Shown piece by piece: positions 16,409-24,609 of a stretch of DNA of 64,000 bases. Every line of letters begins with the position of its first letter. Positions within the stretch are counted from its first letter, which is position 1. The notes below the pieces were generated by a model. It was not told the origin of the DNA and did no database searches. It worked only from the letters and a program-made list of their open reading frames with translations. Location: assembly GCF_914271485.1 (NCBI RefSeq), contig NZ_CAJZAG010000004.1, forward strand, positions 62,001 through 126,000, given 5' to 3'. A program made the position numbers and the translations under genes. This stretch comes from Cupriavidus pampae. Its GTDB lineage: Bacteria > Pseudomonadota > Gammaproteobacteria > Burkholderiales > Burkholderiaceae.

Positions 16409-18130
16409 ATGGACCATGCTGCCGCACAGAAGGCATTTAGAAAGTGCTTGAGCGAGCCTCAGCGATTTCCAGTTATCGCGGTAAAGGGCCCGTGGGGTAG
16501 CGGCAAGACACATCTATGGTTGGAGACCGAGAAATGGCTTAAGGAAGCTGCAGGCGAACCAAACACACGAGCGGGCATCTACTGCTCGCTCTTCGGCTTG
16601 AACTCGGTTGAAGACATTCGAAAAAGCTTGCTGACGTCGATGATGGATGAATCGGCGCCAACCCTTTCCACGGCCGGAAAAGTTATGGGTGCGCTTGGCA
16701 CCGGCCTATTCGAGTTTGTGGGAACTTATGTTCCAGGGGTGGGTGCTGCAGCAAAAGTCGGCGCGTCGGCTATGACGGCCTTGACCGATGTCTATACGAA
16801 CAAGCATCTGGCAGGCAGACGAATCATCCTTGATGACATGGAGAGGCGAGGCGGGCTCCTGACAATCGTGGCAATTCTCGGTCTGATAGATTTTTTGCGA
16901 GGAGCGGGAGCCCAGGTCGTCGTTCTCTTCAATGACGAAAGGATTCGAGATGACGCGAGCAAAGAACTGAAGACGTTTCGGGAGAAAGCATTCAATGTTG
17001 AACTGGAAGTCAGGCCGTCTGTGCAAGAAGCGTTCGATATTGCCTATGGAAAGTCGTCCTTTGCGTTTGAGAAAGAGCTCAGGCAGGCATATGTACGGTT
17101 TGGAATCACCAATATTCGAGTAGCCGAGCGCATTGTCGAGGCCGCGGGCCACATCTTTGCGGGACAGGAACCATCAACGGGGTTCGGTGCCATAGTCAAG
17201 GAGACGATGCCTGCGATCGTGGTGGCGACGGGCCTGTTCTATGAAGCTTTACCGGGGTGGCCGCTGCTTGCGGAGGTTGTTGAGACGCTTCTTTCCCGCG
17301 GCGAAGAGCAAACCAACAACAGGCATCGCGAGCCGGTTTATCCACCGGAAGATATGCTAGCCAGCTACCTCGGAAAGGTCGAGCCGGAATTCTTTAGTCT
17401 AGTCGCTCTCCATGTCAGTACCGGGGCCTTGGTCGAGACTGAACTCCGCCATTATTGGATGCGAAGACGTGTGCGAGAGGAGGCGGATGAGCTTCACAAG
17501 AGCATCTTCTGGTCACCTGTAATTTCTGTCGATCAAATCATCGATAGCGGTGACGCATTGATGAAGAAGATTGAGTACCTCGACGGTAGGCGGCTTGGAA
17601 AATTAAGCAACGGTTTTTCTCATCGAGGTATTACCTATCTGGAAAAAATCGCGTCCGACGCCGAGGAACGTTTCTACACAAAACTCGCCATGAGCCGGAT
17701 CAAGCCGGTGGCACCACCCGTCCAACTCGAAGAGCATGATTTCCGCGGGCTTCTGGAACTCAAGAAGGCGTTGCTGGACGCGACCGACAAGCGATTCTAT
17801 CTGTCGGCGGACATTTATGACGCGGTGCAACGTGCGACAAGGGAAGATTTCGAGTTTGTGTTTGGCTCAGACGAGCGGGACGTCTTCTGGCTGGGGGTAC
17901 TGTTTCTCAAAGCGTGGCTAGACGAGGTGGACGAAAATTGGAATGGGCCAATAGGACAAGCGCTACGCTATGTCTTGGATCGTCCCGATGCAGACCGACG
18001 ATATGCAATTTTCTACCGAGAGCTCGCGATAGATGGCGAATCCAGGGGAATGTCCACCCTTCGCTTCCCGCAACTTCTAAGAGGGACTCGGTGGAGTTTC
18101 GAGTCAGCACCGATTCCGACGGCGCCATAA
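16409..18130 (+). CDS. KAP-like P-loop NTPase, possible defence protein
   Basis: A 573-residue protein. VIAVKGPWGSGKTH near residue 20 is the Walker A, and RRIILDDMER near residue 135 is the Walker B with acidic residues. VVLFNDERIRDD further on looks like sensor 1. The layout matches the KAP/P-loop-fold NTPases often found in phage-defence loci. A hydrophobic Gly/Ala stretch (GALGTGLFEFVGTYVPGVGAAAKVGAS) lies between Walker A and B, as in KAP proteins with membrane insertions. ATG 16409 follows GAGAGGAG; upstream in-frame codons at 16292 and 16340 have no ribosome site. Codon use and GC are visibly lower than in neighbours, indicating transfer. The C-terminal 300 residues match nothing I recognise. 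Confidence 0.7.
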   Translation: MDHAAAQKAFRKCLSEPQRFPVIAVKGPWGSGKTHLWLETEKWLKEAAGEPNTRAGIYCSLFGLNSVEDIRKSLLTSMMDESAPTLSTAGKVMGALGTGLFEFVGTYVPGVGAAAKVGASAMTALTDVYTNKHLAGRRIILDDMERRGGLLTIVAILGLIDFLRGAGAQVVVLFNDERIRDDASKELKTFREKAFNVELEVRPSVQEAFDIAYGKSSFAFEKELRQAYVRFGITNIRVAERIVEAAGHIFAGQEPSTGFGAIVKETMPAIVVATGLFYEALPGWPLLAEVVETLLSRGEEQTNNRHREPVYPPEDMLASYLGKVEPEFFSLVALHVSTGALVETELRHYWMRRRVREEADELHKSIFWSPVISVDQIIDSGDALMKKIEYLDGRRLGKLSNGFSHRGITYLEKIASDAEERFYTKLAMSRIKPVAPPVQLEEHDFRGLLELKKALLDATDKRFYLSADIYDAVQRATREDFEFVFGSDERDVFWLGVLFLKAWLDEVDENWNGPIGQALRYVLDRPDADRRYAIFYRELAIDGESRGMSTLRFPQLLRGTRWSFESAPIPTAP

Positions 18131-18172
18131 CGGCGTGATGCACTGTCAGGCAAGAGTTACCGATTCCTCGCC

Positions 18173-19558
18173 TCACATCGGTCGCCCGGCATCCACCCAT
18201 TCCTTTGTGGCGTCCGGCGTTAGCCGAAACCGCGCACAGTTGTACTCTCCCAGCGCCTCGAGCGTATCGGTCAGCATCGCGGCAAAGCCGGGTGCCTTGT
18301 CTTCCGTGTACCGCAACGCCTCGATTGCCGCGTATGCGGACTTTCGTTCCATGACGATCATCCTGATGGCTTCCTCAATAGCGGGCCGATAGCGCAGGCG
18401 GCGGGGATCTGGTGCGGCGAACGAGTCCTTCACCACCGTGTACTTCTTGATGGATCGGCGATAAGTCCAGGTGAACAGATCGACTGCAGCCGATGTGTCG
18501 CGCAGTTCGTAGATGCCGAGCATCGCTTGCGCATAGTCAGACGGATCGACGTCGAGGAAGGACAACGGTGCGCAGTTGTAGAGCATCAACGGGATGTTTG
18601 CTGCCAGCCGGCTCGTTCGCTTGTTACCATCTTCGAATGGCTGCAGGTAGGCAATGTTCACCCAGAGGAAAAAGGCGCCTTCGATCGGGTTCTTGATGAG
18701 GCGCGCCTTGCCCACAATCGCCTGCAACATTTCCTGCAGCACTGCGGGCACCTGCGCGGGTACGTACACCGTGTCGCTGATATTCACGACGGTATTGCGA
18801 ATGGCCCCTAGCGCGTCGTCGTTTGCCAGCAAGGCCTCCATCAAGGTGGCATGCAGGTTGCGCAATACCGCTGTTGTCAGGCCTTGTGTGGGCACTCCTT
18901 CCACGAGGAACTCGATGGCTCGCTTGTGGTTGAGCAGCATCTGCGCATCGGCGTCGTCACCATCGACGCCGCGCTCGAACAACTCTTTCGTTGCCAGCAG
19001 CGTGTATCGGTTGCCCTCGAGGTGAGAAGACGACCACGACAGATCGACCAGCAATTGTTCGAAGACCTTGCGCGCGTAGGTTCCCGCCGGCTGCTGCCCC
19101 GAGAGGCGGCCGGCCTGATATAGCTCCTCAGCCAAGGCCTGCGGCAACAGGAAGCTCTCGTTAGGACGATAGCCGTCGACAAAGTCGCGGTGATAAGTGA
19201 CAGGATCCCTCGCGCCGAGGGGCGCGCTCAGCCGTTCGCGTAGAACGGTGGATGCCTGTGACCAGTCGGGTTGGGCGTAGAGATTGGGCTTCGGACTTGG
19301 CTCCGTTGCTCCCTGGGGGGCCGGCGCTGGAGGCGTGACACGCGCTCGCACCGGCTGCGCGAGCGTATATCGCGTGGCCCTTGCGCGACCCGTGCGTATC
19401 AAATGCCCGCTGGCGCTGAGGGCCTCCAGGTGGCGCCGAACGGTGGCTGAACTGCCGCGCGCCTCATGGACGATCTCGCTGGACGAGGCGGGTAGCTGGC
19501 CCTTCGTCGCGAGTCGTTCGATAGCTTGCAGTACCTGCTCGGGCGTCACGCTGTTCAT
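18173..19558 (-). CDS. Fic family protein with N-terminal winged helix
   Basis: A 461-residue protein. Residues about 1-65 are a winged-helix domain (SSEIVHEARGSSATVRRHLEALSASGHLIRTG). SSHLEGNRYT near residue 180 fits the class II inhibitory helix motif (S/T)xxxE(G/N). The Fic core motif is near residue 305 and reads LQPFEDGNKRTSR, where the usual HPFxxGNGR histidine is glutamine, so ordinary AMP transfer is doubtful. ATG 19558 lies within an array of TGAGCAGATT repeats, so the protein probably binds its own promoter. Its 3' end faces the KAP-like NTPase gene 43 bp away. Confidence 0.85.
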   Translation of the reverse strand: MNSVTPEQVLQAIERLATKGQLPASSSEIVHEARGSSATVRRHLEALSASGHLIRTGRARATRYTLAQPVRARVTPPAPAPQGATEPSPKPNLYAQPDWSQASTVLRERLSAPLGARDPVTYHRDFVDGYRPNESFLLPQALAEELYQAGRLSGQQPAGTYARKVFEQLLVDLSWSSSHLEGNRYTLLATKELFERGVDGDDADAQMLLNHKRAIEFLVEGVPTQGLTTAVLRNLHATLMEALLANDDALGAIRNTVVNISDTVYVPAQVPAVLQEMLQAIVGKARLIKNPIEGAFFLWVNIAYLQPFEDGNKRTSRLAANIPLMLYNCAPLSFLDVDPSDYAQAMLGIYELRDTSAAVDLFTWTYRRSIKKYTVVKDSFAAPDPRRLRYRPAIEEAIRMIVMERKSAYAAIEALRYTEDKAPGFAAMLTDTLEALGEYNCARFRLTPDATKEWVDAGRPM

Positions 19559-19559
19559 G

Positions 19560-19730
19560 AATCTGCTCAAATCTGCTCAGTGTGATGAGCAGATTAGACG
19601 ATATTGAGCAGATTGTAAGCAAATTTGCGTATAAAGATAACTATAAGTTACTTTATTTCGCAGGTGGGTGAGCAGATTTGAGCAGATTTGAGCAGATTCT
19701 TCATGGATTGAGCAGATTCGTGAGCAGATT
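19560..19730. repeat. nine-copy TGAGCAGATT array upstream of fic
   Basis: The decamer TGAGCAGATT occurs perfectly nine times. Two copies are inverted (19560-19569, 19570-19579) and seven direct (19586, 19605, 19669, 19679, 19689, 19709, 19721). Several are exactly 10 bp apart, one helical turn. The copies at 19570 and 19586 form a perfect 10-6-10 inverted repeat. The AT-rich stretch 19615-19660 between the clusters could hold the promoter. Confidence 0.85.
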
Positions 19731-19740
19731 CGTGTCTTAA

Positions 19741-21144
19741 TTATGCTTCTAGCATCACCCTCCGCATCGCCACGCTTCCAGCAATGTACGGATCATGCGT
19801 CACCAGCATCAGCGCGCATCCGCGCTCGCGCGTCATGTTGACCATGGTGTCGATGACTTCCTTTTGGGTGATCGGGTCCAGACGGGAGGTCGGTTCGTCG
19901 GCGAACAGGAAGACGGGGTCGAGTAGCAGGGCGCGTAGCAGTGCGAACCGTTGCAGTTCGCCGCCGGAGACTTCGTTGGGCAGGCGGGCGAGTAGCGGGG
20001 GCGGCAGGCGCATCTGCTGCATCAGCGGGGCGATGCGTGCCTGATCCAGGCGGTGGCGTTTGCACAGGTCCGTCAGCGCGTGGCTGATGGCGCGGCGGGG
20101 GGCGAATGCGGACGTCGGCTCCTGGTAGATCTTCTGGTAGCGCACGCGGTCAATGGTTGCGTGGCGGTGGACGGCGCCGTCGTCGGCGGCGAGCAGGCCC
20201 AGCAGGATATTGCCGAGGGTGGATTTGCCGCTGCCGCTCGGGCCCGTGACAGCCACGCGTTCGCCGGCGTGGAGTGTGAGGTCGAGGTTCCGGAACAGTT
20301 CGCGCGGGCCGAAGCGTTTGCGCAGGTGCGTCGCCTGAAGGACCATTTCACCGGGATGGGACACCGCGTGTGTGGTCCACGATTCAGGGTCGGCCGCGAT
20401 TAGTGCACGCGTGTAGGCATGCGACGGTTGCGTCAACACGGCGTTAGCTTCGCCGCGCTCGACAATCTGGCCCGCGAGCATTATCGCGACATCCCCATCG
20501 AGGGCGCGCGCAACCGCGATGTCGTGCGTGATTGTCAGCACGGTGCAGCCGGCTTCGAGCGCTTGCCGCAGTCGCGCCACGATTTCGTCGCGGGACGCGT
20601 GATCGAGGCCCTTGGTAGGCTCGTCGACGATCAGTACCGGTGCGCCACCGGCACGCGTGATCGCGAACGCGGCGCGTTGCGCCATGCCGCCGGATAGCGT
20701 GATGGGCCATGCGCGAGCGGTGTGGCCGATGCCGAGCGTGCGCAACTCGTCGAGCGTGTGGCTCCACGCGTCGGCGCCTGCCTTGCGGCCTACCAGTGCA
20801 TGGGTTTCCGCGAGCTGCGTGCCGACGCGCATGGTGGGATCGAGCGCGACCCATGGCTCCTGCGGCAACAGTGCGATCTCGTGACCCCAGGACGCACGGC
20901 GTGCTTTGCTGTCGTTGGCATCGAACGTCCGACCCGCCAGCGCAATGCGTCCGTGCGCGCGCAATCCACGCGGCAGTGTGCCCATGATGGCTTGGGCGAG
21001 CAGGCTTTTTCCGGAGCCGCTTTCGCCAAGCAGCGTGAGGGCGCGGCCTGCCTGCAGCGTGAACGTGACAGGTCCCAGCAGCGAGCCGCTCGCGCTTTCC
21101 ACGCGGAGCGCGTCGACATCGAGCAGATTATGCAGCGCAGTCAT
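19741..21144 (-). CDS. ABC importer ATPase, two fused Dpp/Nik-type domains
   Basis: A 467-residue cytoplasmic protein made of two complete ATPase domains. Domain 1 has GESGSGKSLLAQ, LSGGMAQRAAFA and VLIVDEPTKGLD. Domain 2 has GPSGSGKSTLGN, VSGGELQRFALL and FLFADEPTSRLDP. The DppD-DppF or NikD-NikE pair is thus a single chain. Its ATG overlaps the stop of the upstream permease (ATGA). It is the last gene of a TonB-receptor/ABC operon and would power uptake of the ligand bound by the 22999-24609 protein. The ORF continues upstream in frame to 21864, but that part overlaps the permease and is not coding. Confidence 0.9.
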   Translation of the reverse strand: MTALHNLLDVDALRVESASGSLLGPVTFTLQAGRALTLLGESGSGKSLLAQAIMGTLPRGLRAHGRIALAGRTFDANDSKARRASWGHEIALLPQEPWVALDPTMRVGTQLAETHALVGRKAGADAWSHTLDELRTLGIGHTARAWPITLSGGMAQRAAFAITRAGGAPVLIVDEPTKGLDHASRDEIVARLRQALEAGCTVLTITHDIAVARALDGDVAIMLAGQIVERGEANAVLTQPSHAYTRALIAADPESWTTHAVSHPGEMVLQATHLRKRFGPRELFRNLDLTLHAGERVAVTGPSGSGKSTLGNILLGLLAADDGAVHRHATIDRVRYQKIYQEPTSAFAPRRAISHALTDLCKRHRLDQARIAPLMQQMRLPPPLLARLPNEVSGGELQRFALLRALLLDPVFLFADEPTSRLDPITQKEVIDTMVNMTRERGCALMLVTHDPYIAGSVAMRRVMLEA

Positions 21145-21944
21145 GCGAATCTCTTCCGGTCCGCTCCGCCGCCAAGCAGCACGAGCGTCAACGTGGCCAA
21201 TGTCAGCACGACGATCGGGCACGCGATGATCCATGGCGCCTCGGCCGCGTAAGGCAGTAGCTCGGTCATCATCAGACCAAGCTCGGCTGCGGGCGGTTGC
21301 GCGCCGAGGCCGACGAAGCCCATTGCGGCGAGCGCAAGGACCGCGGCGCTCGCGCCGAAAGTCATCAGTGTGGCGAGCAGCGGCAGGAGCTCCGGCAGTA
21401 CGTGATGGCGCAGCACATGCAGCGGCCCGAATCCCAGCAGCCGCGCGGCTTCCACGTGCTCGCTCGCAAGCAGTACCGCAGCCGAGGCGCGCGTGACGCG
21501 GAAATACTCCACCCATAGCACTAGCGACAGGCCCACATACAGTGGCCAGAATGCGCCCGGTGCAAACGCGCTGAGCAAGAGCACGAGCAGCAGACCGGGG
21601 AGTGCCAGCACCGCATCGGCACCGGCGCCGATGATGCGCGCGGTCCAGCCGCCGCGCCACGCGGCCAACAGGCCCAGCAGAGTGCCGGGGATTGCGGCGG
21701 TCATTACGCTCAGCACGGCAAGACCCAGCGACAACCGACTCGCGCTGGCCAGCCGCGCGAGCATGCTGCGGCCGAGATGATCGGTGCCCAGCGGCTCGTG
21801 GAGGCTCGGCGCCTGCAGAATGCCGTACAGGTTCTGCTCGAACGGCGCGCGCGACGCGACCCACGGGCCGGCGAGCGCGAACACCACGAGGAGCACCAGC
21901 AGCGTGAGGCCGCAGAGATGCTGCGGCGAGCGGAAGCGCGTCAT
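21141..21944 (-). CDS. ABC importer permease (DppC/NikC-like)
   Basis: A 267-residue inner-membrane protein. LHEPLGTDHLGRSMLARLASASRLSLGLAV is the DppC/OppC/NikC signature at the N-terminus. EAARLLGFGPLHVLRHHVLPELLP is the coupling EAA loop near residue 165. About six membrane segments are visible. The ATG shares one base with the stop of the preceding permease, and the stop overlaps the ATPase start, so the gene is tightly coupled both ways. Confidence 0.9.
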   Translation of the reverse strand: MTRFRSPQHLCGLTLLVLLVVFALAGPWVASRAPFEQNLYGILQAPSLHEPLGTDHLGRSMLARLASASRLSLGLAVLSVMTAAIPGTLLGLLAAWRGGWTARIIGAGADAVLALPGLLLVLLLSAFAPGAFWPLYVGLSLVLWVEYFRVTRASAAVLLASEHVEAARLLGFGPLHVLRHHVLPELLPLLATLMTFGASAAVLALAAMGFVGLGAQPPAAELGLMMTELLPYAAEAPWIIACPIVVLTLATLTLVLLGGGADRKRFA

Positions 21945-23002
21945 CACAGGCCCTCCTTGCGAAACCCGCGTAGCCGCAGGCGCGGATCGATCCACGTGCA
22001 CGCGAGATCGACCAGCGTATTGAGGGCCACGAACATCAGGCCCATCACGATCGCGGTGCCCTGGATCATCGGTACGTCGCGGCCGAAGATCGCATGGACG
22101 AGTGCGTGGCCGATGCCCGGCCACGCGAACAGCGTCTCGATCACAACCACGCCTTCGACGAGAAACACCAGTTGCACGCCGAGATACGCCACGAGCGGAA
22201 TGGCGGCGTTGCGCACGCCATGTCGCAGTAGTGCATCGCGATCGCTCAGGCCCTTGGTCTGCGCAAAGCGGAAGTAGGCAGATTCGGTCACCGCGGCCAT
22301 CGCATCGCGTGCCACGCGCATGGCGGTGGCCGACAGGCCCAGGCCGAGTGTGATGGCCGGCGCGAGCAAACCGCCATGCTCGTGCGACGCGCCAACGGGA
22401 ATCAGTCTGAGGTCGAACGACAGCAGTGATACCAGCACGATGCCCAGCACGAACGGCGGCATCGCGCGCAGTAGCACCGATGCCACGAGTGTGGCGCGAT
22501 CGAGTGCGCCACCGGCGCGCAGGCCTGCGACAAAGCCTAACGGCACCGCGATCGCACACGATACCGCCAGCGCGGCAATTGCGAGCGTCAGCGTGTGACC
22601 GAGCTGATGGGCAATCTCCTGTGCCACCGGCGCGCCGGTGACCGCGGACAGGCCGAGGTCGACGTGCAGCAATTGATGCCACCAGTTCAGCAGCGCCTGC
22701 GTCCAGGGAAGGCCCAGGCCAAGTTCCACGCGGACGGCTTCCGCCGCCTGCGCCGTCACCATGTCGTAGCCGTAACGGCCGGCCGCGACGCGGAAGGCCA
22801 TGTCCCCGGGCAGCAGGCGCATCATCAGGAAGCTCAGCGTGCCGACCAGCGCGGCCACGATCAGCGCCTGGATGCCACGCTGGAGCAAGATGCGCGCGAC
22901 CGCGCGCGTGGCGACATGCGGCGGCGACTGCGCGTCGGAAGTTGCATGCAATGCCGGGCCTGACGCCACGGATTCAGGAAGCACTACGGATGGCTCGTTC
23001 AT
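21944..23002 (-). CDS. ABC importer permease (DppB/NikB-like)
   Basis: A 352-residue inner-membrane protein of the DppB/NikB type. VGTLSFLMMRLLPGDMAFRVAAG near residue 50 is the typical first helix and LLPGD motif. YFRFAQTKGLSDRDALLRHGVRNAAIP is the EAA coupling loop, and LVEGVVVIETLFAWPGIGHALVHAIFGRD is the conserved C-terminal segment. The first 35 residues are a cytoplasmic extension not usual for the family. ATG 23002 overlaps the stop of the binding-protein gene by four bases. Confidence 0.9.
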   Translation of the reverse strand: MNEPSVVLPESVASGPALHATSDAQSPPHVATRAVARILLQRGIQALIVAALVGTLSFLMMRLLPGDMAFRVAAGRYGYDMVTAQAAEAVRVELGLGLPWTQALLNWWHQLLHVDLGLSAVTGAPVAQEIAHQLGHTLTLAIAALAVSCAIAVPLGFVAGLRAGGALDRATLVASVLLRAMPPFVLGIVLVSLLSFDLRLIPVGASHEHGGLLAPAITLGLGLSATAMRVARDAMAAVTESAYFRFAQTKGLSDRDALLRHGVRNAAIPLVAYLGVQLVFLVEGVVVIETLFAWPGIGHALVHAIFGRDVPMIQGTAIVMGLMFVALNTLVDLACTWIDPRLRLRGFRKEGL

Positions 23003-24609
23003 GTCTGCCACTGCAGCTGCGTCAAGCGATAGGTCCGCTCGTACGGGTCGATCGAAACATTGGCAAGACGCGGGTTTGCCGCGAGCGTCTGCCGATACCA
23101 CACCACGGGAATGAGCGGCAGATCGCGTTGCAGCGCCGCCGCAATCTGGCCTCGCAACGCCTGAGCCTGCTGCATATCAACAGTGGCCGGCAATGCCGCG
23201 AGTGCGTTCGCCACGGCGGGCGCGCTCCAACCCATCGCGCCCCAGTCGCCACCGTTGCCCGCAAAGTCCTGCGCCACCGCGCCGAACGCATCGGGTACCA
23301 CGCCGTAGTTGCGTGCAAACAGGCCGATCTCGAGCGAACCATCGCGATGCGAGAATGGAATGTCGCTGGAATTGCCAACGGCCACACGCACCTGAATACC
23401 CACAAGTCGCAACTGCTCCTGAATGGCCGTGGCGATGACCGGCAACTCCGGCCGGTCGGGGAACGTCCGCAGCGTGAGCGCAAAGCGCGCATCGCCGCGC
23501 TGCAAGACGCCATCGCCACCGGGCGTCCAACCCGCGGCGCGCAGCAGTTGCCGCGCCGCCTCGATGTCATGCCCCAATGGCGTCAACTCCGGATCATGCC
23601 AACCCGGCAGCGACGGCGGAAACAGCTGCGTCGCGGCAAGCGCCGGATCGCGCAGGATCGCGGTGGCAATGCCGCGCCGATCGAGCGCCAGCGACAACGC
23701 CTGCCGTGTGCGCGCGTCGGAAAGATAGGGATGCCCCACGTTGAGCTTCAACAGCGTGGTGCGAGGAATCGTGACCGCGTGAATGCGCACGTGCGTAGCG
23801 CCGCGCAGCCGTGCAATGGTGCCGGGGTCGAGGCCGTAGGCAAGATCCGCCTGGCCATTCTCGATCATCAACGCGCGCATCTCGGCGCGGCCGACCGACA
23901 CATACGAGGCCTCTTTCACCACCGGCCGCGCACCGCGCCAACCGGCGAACGCCACGATCGAAAAGCGCTGCGGGGGCGCGAGCTCGACAACGCAGTACGG
24001 ACCCGACCCGACGATCGTGCGCACGTTGCCATCGCGTCCGAACGATGCTGGCGCGAGTACCTGCGTGCTGCTGTGCGACAGCAATGCCAGCAGTGGTGAG
24101 AACGGACGTGTGAGCCGAATGCTTACGCTTTCGCCGTCATTCCCGCCGCTGGCGAAAATCTCGGCGATCGGCGCGCGCGACAGCACCCCTGCGGCATGGC
24201 GCGCACGCGCAAGCGCGGCAACGATATCGGCCGCGCGTACCGGCGTCTCGTCATGGAAGCGCGCATCGCGCCGCAGCGTAAAGCGCCATAGCAGCCGATC
24301 GGTCGAGACACTCCAATGTGCGGCCAACCCCGGCACCGGCATCCCGGAGAGGTCGTAGTCGACGAGCGTCTCCGTGACCTGCATGCGCGCGAACATATAG
24401 CCATTGCGCAGTGGATCGAGACTCGACAGCTCCCACGGACCAATCACACGCACGGCATTGCGCGATGCCGCGGGGGCTGAGGCAGTGGAATGCGCGTGCG
24501 CATCTACTGATGCCGCTGCCAGTCCAGCCAGCGGCGACATCATCGCGGCACGCAGCAGGCGACGGCGCGTGGCGGACAAGGGGGGCGTTGGATAAGCGAG
24601 CATCGCCAT
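22999..24609 (-). CDS. ABC importer periplasmic binding protein (SBP_bac_5)
   Basis: A 536-residue exported protein. The N-terminus has twin arginines (SATRRRLLRAAMM) before a hydrophobic stretch and an Ala-x-Ala-like end, so Tat export is likely. VIGPWELSSLDPLRNGYMFARMQVTETLVDYDLSG and the LAAHWSVSTDRLLWRFTLRRDARFHDETPVRAADIVAAL region are the hallmark of DppA/OppA/NikA receptors. Ligands of the family are peptides, nickel, haem or metal chelates. With a TonB receptor in front and cbtBA beyond, a cobalt or nickel chelate is the best guess. ATG 24609 shares a base with the receptor stop; ATG 24603 is a second option. Confidence 0.87.
   Translation of the reverse strand: MAMLAYPTPPLSATRRRLLRAAMMSPLAGLAAASVDAHAHSTASAPAASRNAVRVIGPWELSSLDPLRNGYMFARMQVTETLVDYDLSGMPVPGLAAHWSVSTDRLLWRFTLRRDARFHDETPVRAADIVAALARARHAAGVLSRAPIAEIFASGGNDGESVSIRLTRPFSPLLALLSHSSTQVLAPASFGRDGNVRTIVGSGPYCVVELAPPQRFSIVAFAGWRGARPVVKEASYVSVGRAEMRALMIENGQADLAYGLDPGTIARLRGATHVRIHAVTIPRTTLLKLNVGHPYLSDARTRQALSLALDRRGIATAILRDPALAATQLFPPSLPGWHDPELTPLGHDIEAARQLLRAAGWTPGGDGVLQRGDARFALTLRTFPDRPELPVIATAIQEQLRLVGIQVRVAVGNSSDIPFSHRDGSLEIGLFARNYGVVPDAFGAVAQDFAGNGGDWGAMGWSAPAVANALAALPATVDMQQAQALRGQIAAALQRDLPLIPVVWYRQTLAANPRLANVSIDPYERTYRLTQLQWQT

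Noticed and set aside
19560-19730. CRISPR array
   Set aside because: Repeat unit is 10 bp with uneven, partly absent spacers and mixed orientation; no cas genes.
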